The translations under genes were made by a program, and so were the position numbers. This document shows, in pieces, positions 44,246-53,721 of a stretch of 64,000 nucleotides of DNA (position 1 is the stretch's first letter; each line of letters begins with the position of its first letter). A model generated the notes under the pieces. It was not told the DNA's origin. It saw nothing but the letters and a program-made list of their open reading frames with translations, and ran no database searches. The stretch is from Candidatus Scybalocola faecavium (GTDB taxonomy: Bacteria > Bacillota > Clostridia > Lachnospirales > Lachnospiraceae): positions 39,973 to 103,972 of the forward strand of contig DVFP01000024.1 of assembly GCA_018713145.1 (NCBI GenBank), read 5' to 3'.

Positions 44246-46819
44246 ATGAAATTAATGGAAAAAATCCTGGGGACCCACAGTGAGCGTGAGCTTAAACGTG
44301 TGTATCCTCTGGTTGACAAAATTGAAGCGTTAGGCCCTGAAATGGAAGCGCTGTCTGATGAACAGCTTCGGGGCAAAACCCAGGAGTTTAAAGACCGCCT
44401 GGAAAAAGGAGAAACATTGGACGATCTTCTGCCGGAGGCATTTGCCGTTGTCCGTGAAGCTGCCCAGCGTGTCCTTGGGATGCGTCATTACCGGGTACAG
44501 CTTGTCGGCGGCATTATCCTTCACCAGGGACGTATTGCAGAGATGCGCACCGGTGAAGGTAAGACCCTGGTATCTACTTTGCCTGCCTATTTAAATGCTT
44601 TGGAGGGCAAGGGCGTCCACATTGTTACTGTCAATGACTATCTGGCAAAGCGTGACGCAGAATGGATGGGAGCTGTTCATGAGTTCCTCGGCCTTAGCGT
44701 TGGTGTGATCTTAAACAGTATGACCCCGGAAGAACGCCGGGCGGCTTATGCCTGTGATATTACCTATGCGACAAATAATGAGCTGGGTTTTGACTATCTG
44801 AGAGACAACATGGTTATTTACAAGGAACGCCTTGTTCAGAGAGATCTTCATTACGCCATCATTGATGAGGTGGACTCTGTATTGATTGATGAGGCTCGTA
44901 CCCCATTGATCATTTCCGGTCAGAGCGGAAAGTCTACAGAGCTTTATCGGGTCTGCGATATTCTGGCCCGTCAGCTTGTCCGGGGTGAGGCCAGCGGCGA
45001 GATGACAAAAATGGCAGCCATTATGGGTGAGGAGATCACAGAAACCGGAGATTTTATTGTAAATGAAAAAGAAAAGACAGTAAATCTTACGGAAGATGGT
45101 GTTCATAAGGTAGAGAAGTTCTTCCACATTAATAACCTGGCAGATCCGGAAAATCTGGAAATCCAGCACAACATTATCCTGGCGCTGAGAGCGCATAATT
45201 TAATGTTTCGGGATAAAGACTATGTAGTTAAAGATGATGAAGTCCTTATTGTTGATGAGTTTACCGGTCGTATCATGCCGGGACGCCGGTATTCCGACGG
45301 CCTTCATCAGGCGATTGAGGCAAAGGAAGGGGTTAAGGTAAAAAGAGAGAGCAAGACTCTGGCCACGATTACTTTCCAGAACTTCTTTAACAAGTACAAA
45401 AAGAAATGCGGTATGACCGGTACGGCTCTGACAGAAGAGAAGGAGTTCCGTGATATTTACGGCATGGACGTTATTGAGATCCCTACCAATAAGCCGGTGA
45501 TCCGTGTGGACCATCACGATGCTGTATATAAGACCCATAGAGAAAAAATCAATGCAGTCATTGATGAGATCGTGGCATGTCATAAAAAAGGCCAGCCGGT
45601 GCTGGTAGGTACGATTACTATCGAGGGGTCTGAGGAGATCAGCGCCCTGCTGAAAAAGCGTGGAATCCAGCACCAGGTATTAAATGCCAAATTCCATGAA
45701 AAAGAGGCTGAAATCGTGGCTCAGGCCGGTCAGTACGGGGCGGTGACTATTGCCACCAATATGGCCGGCCGTGGTACGGATATTAAGCTGGGCGAAGGCG
45801 TTGCCGAAGTTGGCGGTCTGATGATCATCGGTACAGAGCGCCATGAGTCACGGCGTATTGATAACCAGCTTCGCGGTCGTGCCGGACGTCAGGGAGACCC
45901 GGGTGAATCCCGTTTCTATATTTCCCTGGAAGATGATCTGCTGCGTCTGTTTGGTTCCGAGCGTCTTATGAAGATCTTTAATTCTCTGGGATTTCCGGAA
46001 GGAGAGGCCATTGAGCATAAGATGCTTACCTCTGCCGTAGAAAAGGCTCAGATGAAGATCGAGTCCAACAACTATGGTATTCGTAAAAACCTGCTGGATT
46101 ATGACGAGGTTATGAATGAGCAGCGTGAGATCATCTACGCAGAGCGGCGCAAAGTGCTGGATGGAGAGAGCATGCGGGGCGTAGTTATCCGTATGATCGG
46201 AGATACAGTGAAGGAAGCCGTGGAAAAGGTGATCCATGAATCGTCTCCTGTGGATGAATGGGACCTGGCGGAATTAAACAATGTGCTTTTACCTATGATC
46301 CCTATTGAGCCATTGTCTACAGACAAAAAGGATTATACAGGCATGACCCGGGATACTTTAACAGAACAGCTTAAGGAAAAGGCTGTAGCTTTATATGAAG
46401 CGAAAGAAAAGGAATTCCCGGAGATTGAACATTTGCGGGAGCTGGAGCGGGTTGTTCTGCTCCGTGTGATCGACCGTAAGTGGATGGATCATATTGATGA
46501 TATGGATCAGCTCCGTCAGGGTATCGGACTTCAGGCATTAGGTCAGAGAGATCCCCTGGTTGAGTATAAATTTGCCGGGTATGATATGTTTGATGAACTT
46601 ATCGCCGGTATTTCAAGAGAAACCGCTACCGTTCTTATGCATGTGCGCATTGAGCAGAAGGCAGAGCGTGAGGAGGTAGCAAAGGTTACAGGCACTAACC
46701 GAGATACATCTGTGGCTAAAGCACCGGTGCGCCGTGCCGCGGACAAGATTTATCCCAATGATCCGTGCCCGTGCGGCAGCGGCAAAAAGTATAAGCAGTG
46801 TTGCGGCCGCAACAAATAA
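44246..46819 (+). CDS. secA: Preprotein translocase ATPase SecA
   Basis: The motor of the Sec export pathway, 857 residues. Nucleotide-binding motifs: Walker A in [18 protein letters not shown], the DEVD box in [20 protein letters not shown], and [16 protein letters not shown] with [22 protein letters not shown] helicase motif VI nearby. The C-terminus ends in the zinc and SecB-binding motif [16 protein letters not shown] 44246 follows GGGAGTGAATGATTGA. prfB follows directly, the order found in most Firmicutes (hpf-secA-prfB). Confidence 0.97.
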   Translation: MKLMEKILGTHSERELKRVYPLVDKIEALGPEMEALSDEQLRGKTQEFKDRLEKGETLDDLLPEAFAVVREAAQRVLGMRHYRVQLVGGIILHQGRIAEMRTGEGKTLVSTLPAYLNALEGKGVHIVTVNDYLAKRDAEWMGAVHEFLGLSVGVILNSMTPEERRAAYACDITYATNNELGFDYLRDNMVIYKERLVQRDLHYAIIDEVDSVLIDEARTPLIISGQSGKSTELYRVCDILARQLVRGEASGEMTKMAAIMGEEITETGDFIVNEKEKTVNLTEDGVHKVEKFFHINNLADPENLEIQHNIILALRAHNLMFRDKDYVVKDDEVLIVDEFTGRIMPGRRYSDGLHQAIEAKEGVKVKRESKTLATITFQNFFNKYKKKCGMTGTALTEEKEFRDIYGMDVIEIPTNKPVIRVDHHDAVYKTHREKINAVIDEIVACHKKGQPVLVGTITIEGSEEISALLKKRGIQHQVLNAKFHEKEAEIVAQAGQYGAVTIATNMAGRGTDIKLGEGVAEVGGLMIIGTERHESRRIDNQLRGRAGRQGDPGESRFYISLEDDLLRLFGSERLMKIFNSLGFPEGEAIEHKMLTSAVEKAQMKIESNNYGIRKNLLDYDEVMNEQREIIYAERRKVLDGESMRGVVIRMIGDTVKEAVEKVIHESSPVDEWDLAELNNVLLPMIPIEPLSTDKKDYTGMTRDTLTEQLKEKAVALYEAKEKEFPEIEHLRELERVVLLRVIDRKWMDHIDDMDQLRQGIGLQALGQRDPLVEYKFAGYDMFDELIAGISRETATVLMHVRIEQKAEREEVAKVTGTNRDTSVAKAPVRRAADKIYPNDPCPCGSGKKYKQCCGRNK

Positions 46820-46886
46820 AGCTCTTTTGGGGGCTGGAATTGGCTGTAAAAATGTCAGCCATAATAAATAGAAAGAGGTGATTTTA

Positions 46887-48012
46887 GTGGTTGAATTAGA
46901 TCAGTTTAAATTTACACTGAGCAGCTACGCAAAACCGCTGATTGAAGTGAGGGATTCACTTTAACTTAGCTGCAAAGGAAGCACGTATTCAGGAGCTAAA
47001 TAATATTATGGAGGAACCGGGCTTTTGGGATAATCCGGAAAAGTCCCAGGAGGCCATGAAGGAGCTTAAGAGTCTTAAGGACACTGTAGAGTCTTATCAT
47101 AAGCTTTCTCAGGCCTATGAGGATGTGGAGACCATGATTGAAATGGGCTATGAGGAAAATGACGAAAGCCTGATCCCGGAGATTCAGGAAATGCTGGATT
47201 CTTTTATTGAAGAGTTTGAAGCATTAAAGATTTCCACCCTCCTTTCCGGCGAGTATGACCATAATAATGCCATTTTGACCCTTCACGCCGGCGCCGGCGG
47301 AACAGAGGCCTGTGATTGGACCAGTATGCTGTTTCGTATGTACAGCCGCTGGGCTGAAAAGCACGGTTATTCCACAGAGGTGCTGGATTTCCTTGATGGT
47401 GAGGAAGCCGGGATCAAGACCATTACCATTCAGATCAACGGAGAAAATGCTTACGGTTATTTAAAGTCTGAAAAGGGCGTTCACCGTCTGGTGCGCATTT
47501 CACCTTTTAATGCTAACGGCAAGCGTCAGACCTCCTTCTCATCCTGTGATGTTATGCCGGAGATCGAGGAAGATCTGGATGTGGAGATCAATGATGATGA
47601 TCTGCGTATTGATACCTACCGTTCCAGCGGCGCCGGAGGACAGCACGTTAATAAAACATCTTCTGCCATCCGTATTACCCACATTCCTACAGGAATCGTG
47701 GTCCAGTGCCAGAATGAGCGTTCTCAGTTCCAGAATAAGGATAAAGCCATGCAAATGCTTAAGGCAAAGCTGTATATGCTTAAGCAGCAGGAAAACATGG
47801 AAAAAATTTCCGGTATCCGGGGCGAGATTTCAGAGAATGGTTTTGGAAGCCAGATCCGTTCTTATGTCATGCAGCCGTATAAGCTGGTGAAAGATCACCG
47901 CACAAATATGGAGATCGCTAATGTAGACAGCGTTATGGACGGAAATATCGATCCGTTTATTAATGCTTACTTAAAGTGGATCAACACTCAGCCTGCGGAT
48001 GATGAAAATTAA
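46887..48012 (+). CDS. prfB: Peptide chain release factor 2, with programmed +1 frameshift
   Basis: RF2 ends translation at UGA and UAA. The first frame opens at GTG 46887 (AAGAGGTGATTTTA before it) and runs 25 codons to TAA 46962-46964. A +1 shift at CTT TAA C gives DSLNLAAKEARIQELNNIMEE and the remaining frame to 48012, 374 residues in all. A Shine-Dalgarno-like AGGGA lies upstream of the slippery CTT. The recognition tripeptide SPF (RISPFNANGK) and catalytic GGQ (SSGAGGQHVNKTSSAIR) are intact. The in-frame stop is at codon 26 as in E. coli, but is UAA rather than the usual UGA. Confidence 0.95.
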
Positions 48013-48080
48013 CTGTAACGATTTGTTCAGGTCTGCTCACCCGGCGGACAGACTGTAAGAAAGTGATGCAGGAGTGTAAA

Positions 48081-48119
48081 AGCAATCCTTATGCCTTATG
48101 GGCAGAGGATTGCTTTTTT
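48081..48119 (+). terminator. prfB terminator containing part of the local repeat
   Basis: AGCAATCC pairs with GGATTGCT, followed by T7. Its loop and right arm contain CCTTATGGGCAGAGGA, which also occurs in the three repeat units that follow. Confidence 0.88.
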
Positions 48120-48120
48120 T

Positions 48121-48275
48121 GAAATCCCCAAGGGGATACCCTTATGGGCAGAGGGCCTGCCCGAAAAAGTGGAAATCCCGCAAGGGGATACCCTTATGGG
48201 CAGAGGACCTGCCCAAGAAAGAGGAAATCCCGCAAGGGGATACCCTTATGGGCAGAGGACCTGCCCAAAAAAGTG
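48121..48275 (+). repeat. Three tandem 51-52 bp repeats (ATCCC-GGGGATACC family)
   Basis: Units at 48121-48171, 48172-48223 and 48224-48275. Each has ATCCC(C) pairing with GGGGAT around a GCAA or AA loop, then ACCCTTATG, then GGGCAG/CTGCCC. Copies 2 and 3 differ at two bases. The last copy ends directly before the ribosome site of the next gene. Single relatives are at 21004-21050 and 61411-61455. Confidence 0.85.
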
Positions 48276-48290
48276 GAAAGGAGAATGTCT

Positions 48291-48914
48291 GTGAATATGC
48301 ACAAACTGCTGGAAGAGTTTATATCCAGATATTTTAAAAATAAGCTGATGCCCGGAATCAGGGAAAATGCAAAAGCTATGGAAGAGCACTACGGGGCATC
48401 CGGCGCCCGGGAATTAGAGCCGGAAAAAGATTATCGCATCAGTTCCTTTGGCTTTCAGACGGAATTTATGATGCGCTATATGCTTCTGGCTTTTGGAGCA
48501 GTAAGCGTCATACTGCTTCTTATAACAGCAGGGGTAAATTCAGGGGCATTGCAGGGGGCTGCTATTTTTGGCGCTTTTTTCGTCCTGTGTCTGTTCCTTT
48601 GGGCCATCTGCCGGGTACGCCGGGGCTTTATTGTTTACTCAAAGGATTGGATTTGGCTTGAGAAAGGGAAAATCAGAAAAGAATTTTCAATGAAAAATGT
48701 GAAAGCGCTGAAGGTTTTGGGAAATCTGACGCTTGTCTTTTCCAGGGATGGAGGGGATGATGAGGCTGTTCGGGTACCTTTGGAAGGCGGCGCTTATGTG
48801 GAATTTGCGCGTTTTATTGAAAAAAATTATCCGTCTTTAAAGGCGTCTATTCCTGATGCTGCCTGGAAAAAAGCCATGAAGCGCCATGGTTCATCCTGGG
48901 GAAATCAGATGTAA
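48291..48914 (+). CDS. Membrane protein of unknown function, two transmembrane helices
   Basis: A 207-residue protein starting at GTG 48291 (VNMHKLLEEFISRYF), seven bases after AAAGGAG; ATG 48285 and 48297 are in frame but badly spaced. An open frame continues upstream through the repeats but encodes only repeat-derived peptide. Two adjacent hydrophobic helices (about residues 62-82 and 86-106) are followed by a cytoplasmic or extracellular domain of about 95 residues with a beta-rich pattern. I do not recognise its family with certainty. Confidence 0.7.
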   Translation: MNMHKLLEEFISRYFKNKLMPGIRENAKAMEEHYGASGARELEPEKDYRISSFGFQTEFMMRYMLLAFGAVSVILLLITAGVNSGALQGAAIFGAFFVLCLFLWAICRVRRGFIVYSKDWIWLEKGKIRKEFSMKNVKALKVLGNLTLVFSRDGGDDEAVRVPLEGGAYVEFARFIEKNYPSLKASIPDAAWKKAMKRHGSSWGNQM

Positions 48915-48931
48915 GGATTCTTCCTTTTGTG

Positions 48932-48960
48932 TTGCATTTATTTCATAAATATGTTACTAT
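48932..48960 (+). promoter_or_regulatory. Promoter of the ACT-hom-lysC operon
   Basis: TTGCAT (48932-48937), 17 bp, TACTAT (48955-48960). Downstream are the palindrome TACAATTGTA (48973-48982) and TTTGTT/AACAAA (48983-48988, 48994-48999), possible operator parts. Confidence 0.6.
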
Positions 48961-49010
48961 CTTTGTTGCGAGTACAATTGTATTTGTTACACGAACAAAG
49001 GTGGTAAAAC

Positions 49011-49454
49011 ATGGGTGAGGATTTTAAATATTATGTGGTAAAAAAGAAAGCGGTACCGGAAGTCCTTTTAAAGGTCGTAGAGGCCAAGCGCCTTTTGGAT
49101 TCAGAAAAGGCCCTGACCGTTCAGGAAGCTACCGAGATGACCGGGATCAGCCGCAGTTCTTTTTATAAATATAAAGATGACATTTTTCCGTTCCACGATA
49201 ATGTACGCGGACGTACAGTAACGCTGATGCTCCAGCTGGATGATCAGCCGGGGCTGCTGTCTGAGGTACTCAATCGCATTGCCAGGTGCAAGGCGAATAT
49301 CCTGACGATCCATCAGGCGATTCCGGTTAATGGCATTGCGTCTTTGACCTTAAGCATTGATGTGCTTCCTACTACAGGGAATATATCTGCGCTGGTGGAA
49401 GAGATTGAGACGATGGAAGGAATACATTACATTAAAATATTATCTAGGGAGTGA
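49011..49454 (+). CDS. ACT domain-containing regulatory protein (UPF0735/PheB-like)
   Basis: A 147-residue protein. Residues about 20-60 look like a helix-turn-helix (ALTVQEATEMTGISRSSFYK, then YKDDIFPF), and the C-terminal about 75 residues form an ACT domain that usually binds an amino acid (GRTVTLMLQLDDQPGLLSEV, IARCKANILTIHQAIPVNG). The family is UPF0735, in Bacillus called PheB. ATG 49011 has AAAGGTGGTAAAAC before it. It is the first gene of the operon with hom and lysC, so it may sense threonine or another aspartate-family product. Confidence 0.87.
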   Translation: MGEDFKYYVVKKKAVPEVLLKVVEAKRLLDSEKALTVQEATEMTGISRSSFYKYKDDIFPFHDNVRGRTVTLMLQLDDQPGLLSEVLNRIARCKANILTIHQAIPVNGIASLTLSIDVLPTTGNISALVEEIETMEGIHYIKILSRE

Positions 49455-49458
49455 AACA

Positions 49459-50667
49459 ATGGTAAAGATAGCAGTTTTAGGATACGGCACAGTTGGCAGC
49501 GGCGTTGTGGAGGTATTGACCACAAACCGGGAAAGTATTGCAAAAAAAGCAGGAGACGAAATTGATATAAAATATGTACTGGATTTAAGAGATTTCCCGG
49601 GGGATCCGATCCAGGAAAAGATCGTTCATGACTATCAGGTCATTTTAAATGATCCTGAAGTTCGCGTTGTTGTAGAGGTAATGGGCGGCATTGAGCCGGC
49701 GTTCACTTTTGTTAAGCAGGCCCTTATGGCCGGGAAAAATGTGGCAACCTCCAATAAAGAGCTGGTGGCCCATCACGGTGCCCAGCTTATTGCTCTTGCC
49801 CGGGAAAACAGTGTAAACTTTATGTTTGAGGCCAGCGTGGGCGGCGGGATTCCGATCATCCGTCCGCTGCTTCAGTCTCTTACAGCAGATGAGATCGTGG
49901 AAATTTCAGGTATCCTTAATGGAACGACGAATTACATGCTGACAAAAATGAGCGAGCAGGGCCTGGATTATGATACGGTTTTGAAAAATGCCCAGGATAA
50001 GGGCTATGCAGAACGCAATCCGGCAGCAGATGTGGAAGGTTATGATGCCTGCAGAAAGATTGCTATTCTGGCGTCCTTAGCCTATGGCCATCAGGTAGAT
50101 TTTGAAGATATTTATACAGAAGGCATTACAAAGATCACGGATACAGATTTTGAATATGCTAAAAAGCTGGGACTGTCTATAAAGCTTTTAGCTGTATGTA
50201 AAAAACAGGATGAAAAGGTTTTTGCCATGGTTTCACCGGTGATGATCGGGCCGGAGCATCCTTTGTATAATGTAAATAATGTCTTTAATGCCATTTTTGT
50301 CAAGGGAAATATGCTGGGCGATGCTATGTTTTACGGAAGAGGCGCCGGAAAGCTGCCTACAGCCAGTGCCGTAGTGGCGGATGTAGTTGAGGAGATCAAG
50401 CACATCCACACGAATATCCGCATTAACTGGAGTATGGATAAATTGGAGCTGGCTGACATGAAGGAAGCATCGCATCGGTTCTTTGTCCGGGTGAGCCGGG
50501 ATCAGACCTCCATGGATCAGGTCCGGGAGCTGTTTGGAGATGTGGACTTTGTCCAGGTTAAGGATGGCGAGTTTGGATTTGTGACGCCAATGATGAAGGA
50601 AAAAGATTTTGATGATAAGGCTGCCGGATTAAAGGGCATGATTACACGGATCCGGGGAAATTTTTGA
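49459..50667 (+). CDS. hom: Homoserine dehydrogenase
   Basis: A 402-residue enzyme reducing aspartate semialdehyde to homoserine with NAD(P)H, the branch to threonine and methionine. The Rossmann start is VKIAVLGYGTVGSGVVEVL; the catalytic region includes ATSNKELVAHHG and the family signature PYAERNPAADVEGYDACRK in the form YAERNPAADVEGYDACRK. The last about 70 residues are an ACT-type regulatory domain (HRFFVRVSRDQTSMDQV), so feedback control by threonine is likely. ATG 49459 follows AGGGAGTGAAACA, 4 bases after the ACT gene. Confidence 0.95.
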   Translation: MVKIAVLGYGTVGSGVVEVLTTNRESIAKKAGDEIDIKYVLDLRDFPGDPIQEKIVHDYQVILNDPEVRVVVEVMGGIEPAFTFVKQALMAGKNVATSNKELVAHHGAQLIALARENSVNFMFEASVGGGIPIIRPLLQSLTADEIVEISGILNGTTNYMLTKMSEQGLDYDTVLKNAQDKGYAERNPAADVEGYDACRKIAILASLAYGHQVDFEDIYTEGITKITDTDFEYAKKLGLSIKLLAVCKKQDEKVFAMVSPVMIGPEHPLYNVNNVFNAIFVKGNMLGDAMFYGRGAGKLPTASAVVADVVEEIKHIHTNIRINWSMDKLELADMKEASHRFFVRVSRDQTSMDQVRELFGDVDFVQVKDGEFGFVTPMMKEKDFDDKAAGLKGMITRIRGNF

Positions 50668-50732
50668 TCATAGAGTGTAAAAATATTGTTTGCTGCGGAC
50701 ACAGATATAAAGTTTAGAAATGGAGGCAGAGG

Positions 50733-51959
50733 ATGAAATACGTGATCATTTTAGGCGACGGGATGGCTGATGAGCCGATTCCGGTCCTTGGAGGAAAGAC
50801 ACCTTTGGAATATGCAAAAACGCCGGCCATGGACCGGCTGGCAAAAATGTCCCGGATCGGTATGGTTCATACGATTCCGGAAGGGATGCAGCCGGGGAGC
50901 GATACGGCAAACCTGTCTGTTTTAGGTTATGATCCTAAAAAATACTATACCGGCCGTTCACCTCTGGAGGCTTTAAGCATCGGCGTGCCTATGGAAGCCA
51001 CGGACATTGCTCTGCGGGCCAATCTGGTCACCCTGACTAAAGATGAAGAAAACTATAAAGACCGAAAGATCCTTGACCATAGTGCCGGAGAGATTTCCAC
51101 AGAGGATGCGGCTGTTCTTCTTGAGGCAGTCCGGGAAGTTTTGGAGGATGATGTTTACAAATTTTATACAGGAACCAGCTACCGCCATCTGATGATCTGG
51201 AAAGGCGGACAGGTGGTTCCTCTGGAGGCTCCTCATGACCATTTGGGCCAGGTGATCGGAGATTTCCTTCCAAAAGAAAAAAAGCTTTACGAAATGATGA
51301 AAAAGAGCTATGATATTCTGGTCGATCATCCGATGAATATCGAGCGGGAAAAAAGAGGATTAAACCCGGCGAATTCCCTGTGGTTTTGGGGAGCAGGTAC
51401 GCGGCCGTCCCTGACCTCTTTTGAGGAAAAGACAGGAAAGCGTGGAGTGATGATCTCCGCGGTGGATCTGTTAAAGGGGATTGCTGTAGGTGCTTCCATG
51501 AAAAATATTATTGTGGAAGGTGCTAACGGCGGGCTTCATACAAATTACAAAGGGAAGGCGGATGCTGCTGTAAAAGCCCTTGTGGAGGATGGCTATGATT
51601 TTGCCTATATCCATATTGAAGCGCCGGATGAAATGGGCCATCAAGGCAGTTTGGAGCATAAGATCCAGGCCATTGAGTCTATTGATCGGTTTGTCGTTGA
51701 TACAGTGGTGAAAGATTTGGATCAGGCAGGAGAAGACTATCGTCTTTTGATCCTTCCGGATCATCCCACCCCCATCCGTCTAAGGACTCATACAGCCGAT
51801 CCGGTGCCTTTCTTGCTTTATGACAGCCGTGCGCCCCGTAAGGAAAGCTGGCTTTATAATGAAAGAGAAGCACAAAAAGCTCATGATGATGTGGCAGCCG
51901 GATATAAGCTCATCGATATTTTATTGGAGAAGTCAGATCATATGAGATTTGGAGGCTGA
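50733..51959 (+). CDS. Cofactor-independent phosphoglycerate mutase-like protein (ApgM family), possible homoserine kinase
   Basis: A 408-residue member of the archaeal-type, cofactor-independent phosphoglycerate mutase family (alkaline phosphatase superfamily). The metal-binding starts IILGDGMADEP and later PDHPTPIRLRTHTADPVPF are typical, as is EGMQPGSDTANLSVLGYDP with the catalytic serine region. It lies between hom and lysC, with 65 bases before and a direct junction after. No thrB is in the operon. Members of this family in aspartate-family operons have been proposed to act as homoserine kinases; that is the more likely role by context, but glycolytic mutase activity cannot be excluded. 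Confidence 0.85.
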   Translation: MKYVIILGDGMADEPIPVLGGKTPLEYAKTPAMDRLAKMSRIGMVHTIPEGMQPGSDTANLSVLGYDPKKYYTGRSPLEALSIGVPMEATDIALRANLVTLTKDEENYKDRKILDHSAGEISTEDAAVLLEAVREVLEDDVYKFYTGTSYRHLMIWKGGQVVPLEAPHDHLGQVIGDFLPKEKKLYEMMKKSYDILVDHPMNIEREKRGLNPANSLWFWGAGTRPSLTSFEEKTGKRGVMISAVDLLKGIAVGASMKNIIVEGANGGLHTNYKGKADAAVKALVEDGYDFAYIHIEAPDEMGHQGSLEHKIQAIESIDRFVVDTVVKDLDQAGEDYRLLILPDHPTPIRLRTHTADPVPFLLYDSRAPRKESWLYNEREAQKAHDDVAAGYKLIDILLEKSDHMRFGG

Positions 51960-51960
51960 C

Positions 51961-53169
51961 ATGTTAATTGTAAAGAAGTTCGGCGGCAGTTCTGTAGCCG
52001 ATAAAGACAGGATCTTTAATGTGGCAGAGCAGATCAGTGAAGACTATAAAGCGGGAAATGAAGTGGTTGTTGTTTTGTCTGCCATGGGAAAGACCACCAA
52101 TCAGCTGATTGCTCAGGCCCAGGATATTAATCCCCGGGCGTCCCGGAGAGAGATGGATATGCTCTTAACCTGCGGAGAGCAGATGTCTGTAGCCCTTATG
52201 GCCATGGCGCTTCAAAGTATGGGGATCCCTGCCATTTCCTTAAATGCCTGGCAGGTGGCCATGCATACTAACAGCAGCTATGGCAATGCCCGGCTGAAAA
52301 AGATTGATTCAGAACGGATTACAGCAGAGCTGGAAGGGGGAAAAGTGGTTGTTGTCACAGGCTTTCAGGGAATTAATAAATATGATGACTACACCACATT
52401 AGGCCGGGGCGGCTCCGATACTACAGCCGTAGCTTTGGCCGCGGCTCTTCACGCAGATGCCTGTGAGATCTATACAGATGTGGAAGGTGTATATACGGCA
52501 GATCCCAGGGTCGTGCCTAATGCCAGGAAACTTAAAGAGATCACCTATGATGAGATGCTTGAAATGGCTTCTCTTGGGGCTAAGGTTTTACATAACCGCT
52601 CTGTAGAGCTGGCAAAAAAATTCGGCGTACAGTTAGTGGTGCGCTCAAGTCTGACGCGGGCAGAAGGAACCGTTGTCAAGGAGGTTGTAAAAGTGGAAAA
52701 AATGCTTGTCAGCGGTGTGGCTGTAGATAAAAATGTATCAAGAATCGCTGTGATGGGACTTTCGGATGTTCCGGGTACAGCTTTTCGTTTATTTAACCTG
52801 ATTTCTCAGAAAAAGATCAATGTGGACCTGATCGTTCAGTCTATCGGATATTCCGGGACAAAGGATATTGCATTTACAGTGGCTTCCGATAATGTGGATG
52901 AGGTTGTGGAACTTTTGGAGAAAAATAAGGATCGGCTTGGATTCTCTTCCATAGAAGTCAGCTCAGATGTGGCTAAGATTTCCCTGGTAGGCAGCGGTAT
53001 CATGTCAACACCTGGTATGGCCAGCAAAATGTTTGAGGCTTTATATGATGCCGGGATCAATACCCGTATGATTTCCACTTCTGAGATTAAAATCTCTGTT
53101 TTAGTGGATGACCGGTATGCGGAAAAAGCAATGATAGCGGTTCATGATAAATTTGAACTGGGAGAATAA
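51961..53169 (+). CDS. lysC: Aspartate kinase
   Basis: A 402-residue enzyme that phosphorylates aspartate, the first step to lysine, threonine, methionine and diaminopimelate. The N-terminal VKKFGGSSVADKDRIFNVAE is the kinase signature, TTLGRGGSDTTAVALAAALH the substrate site, and two C-terminal ACT domains follow (ISRIAVMGLSDVPGTAF and VAKISLVGSGIMSTPGMASK). The single-polypeptide length and ACT pair point to feedback regulation by lysine and/or threonine. ATG 51961 has TTGGAGGCTGAC before it and starts one base after the preceding stop. Confidence 0.95.
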   Translation: MLIVKKFGGSSVADKDRIFNVAEQISEDYKAGNEVVVVLSAMGKTTNQLIAQAQDINPRASRREMDMLLTCGEQMSVALMAMALQSMGIPAISLNAWQVAMHTNSSYGNARLKKIDSERITAELEGGKVVVVTGFQGINKYDDYTTLGRGGSDTTAVALAAALHADACEIYTDVEGVYTADPRVVPNARKLKEITYDEMLEMASLGAKVLHNRSVELAKKFGVQLVVRSSLTRAEGTVVKEVVKVEKMLVSGVAVDKNVSRIAVMGLSDVPGTAFRLFNLISQKKINVDLIVQSIGYSGTKDIAFTVASDNVDEVVELLEKNKDRLGFSSIEVSSDVAKISLVGSGIMSTPGMASKMFEALYDAGINTRMISTSEIKISVLVDDRYAEKAMIAVHDKFELGE

Positions 53170-53223
53170 AAGAAACAGCCGGACCCGGCAAGGACATAAA
53201 GAAGCGTTCTGTCGGTGGGCATA

Positions 53224-53273
53224 AAAAACGTCCGTATTCCTAACTTTGATGTGGGAAATACGGACGTTTTTTA
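53224..53273. terminator. Bidirectional terminator between lysC and the DUF4190-like gene
   Basis: AAAAACGTCCGTATT (53224-53238) pairs with AATACGGACGTTTTT (53257-53271), T-rich on both strands. Confidence 0.88.
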
Positions 53274-53293
53274 GATCTGCTATGTACAGCATA

Positions 53294-53578
53294 TTAAAAA
53301 GCTTGTGCACAGCTTGCGCATGCTGCCGCTCCGCCGCATGCTGCGCAGGCAACGAACATGATGCCGCAGAATACAATGGCAATAATACCAAGAACTAAAC
53401 CGGCGGTAGCCATACCGTTAGGACCGATGTTCTTTCTGGAGATGGAAGAAAGTACGCAGCCTACGATACCTAAGATCAGGCCGATGATCGAAAACATTCC
53501 AAATACACCGAAAACAACACCAATGATACCTAAAACGAGAGAAGCAACGCCAGCACCATTTGACGGTTTCTGATTCAT
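53294..53578 (-). CDS. Small glycine-rich membrane protein, DUF4190-like
   Basis: A 94-residue protein with two to three hydrophobic helices rich in Gly, Ile and Val: GVASLVLGIIGVVFGVFGMF, IIGLILGIVGCVLSSIS and GLVLGIIAIVFCGIMFVACA. The repeated LVLGIIGVVFG/LVLGIIAIVFC unit with a polar loop (RKNIGPNGMATA) between is the DUF4190 pattern. The C-terminus is rich in Cys and Ala. ATG 53578 follows CAGGAGGAATAAAAG. It has a consensus promoter and a structured leader on the minus strand. The function of the family is unknown. Confidence 0.75.
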   Translation of the reverse strand: MNQKPSNGAGVASLVLGIIGVVFGVFGMFSIIGLILGIVGCVLSSISRKNIGPNGMATAGLVLGIIAIVFCGIMFVACAACGGAAACASCAQAF

Positions 53579-53605
53579 CTTTTATTCCTCCTGTGAAATT
53601 TTATA

Positions 53606-53681
53606 CAAAACCCCATGCGCCCTTCTTTGAATGACAGCAGAGGCGTTTGGGTCCCCGCAGCCATGTTGGCATAAAGTTTTG
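53606..53681 (-). promoter_or_regulatory. Structured 5' leader of the DUF4190-like gene (unassigned RNA element)
   Basis: In minus-strand RNA, CAAAACUUUAUGC (53681-53669) pairs with GCAUGGGGUUUUG (53618-53606) over 13 bp including three G-U pairs, closing a 50-nt GC-rich interior that contains GCGGGGACCCAAACGCC. The G-U pairs exist only in this orientation, so the fold belongs to the transcript of this gene. The helix ends 14 bases before the AGGAGG ribosome site. I cannot match it to a known riboswitch. Confidence 0.55.
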
Positions 53682-53721
53682 GTAGCGATAAAAATTTATA
53701 AAAAATTAAGATTTTTAACTA

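Noticed and set aside
47008..48012. RF2 starting at ATG 47008.
   Set aside because: The upstream 25-codon frame and CTT TAA C site at the exact family position show that translation starts at 46887 with a +1 shift.
48121..48275. CRISPR array.
   Set aside because: Three units are joined directly without spacers, are themselves palindromic, and no cas gene is present.
48144..48290. Open frame extending the 48291 protein upstream through the triple repeat (starting ATG 48144).
   Set aside because: It would encode only repeat-derived peptide without a ribosome site. A good AAAGGAG lies just before 48291, and the repeats are not multiples of three, so the reading is incidental.
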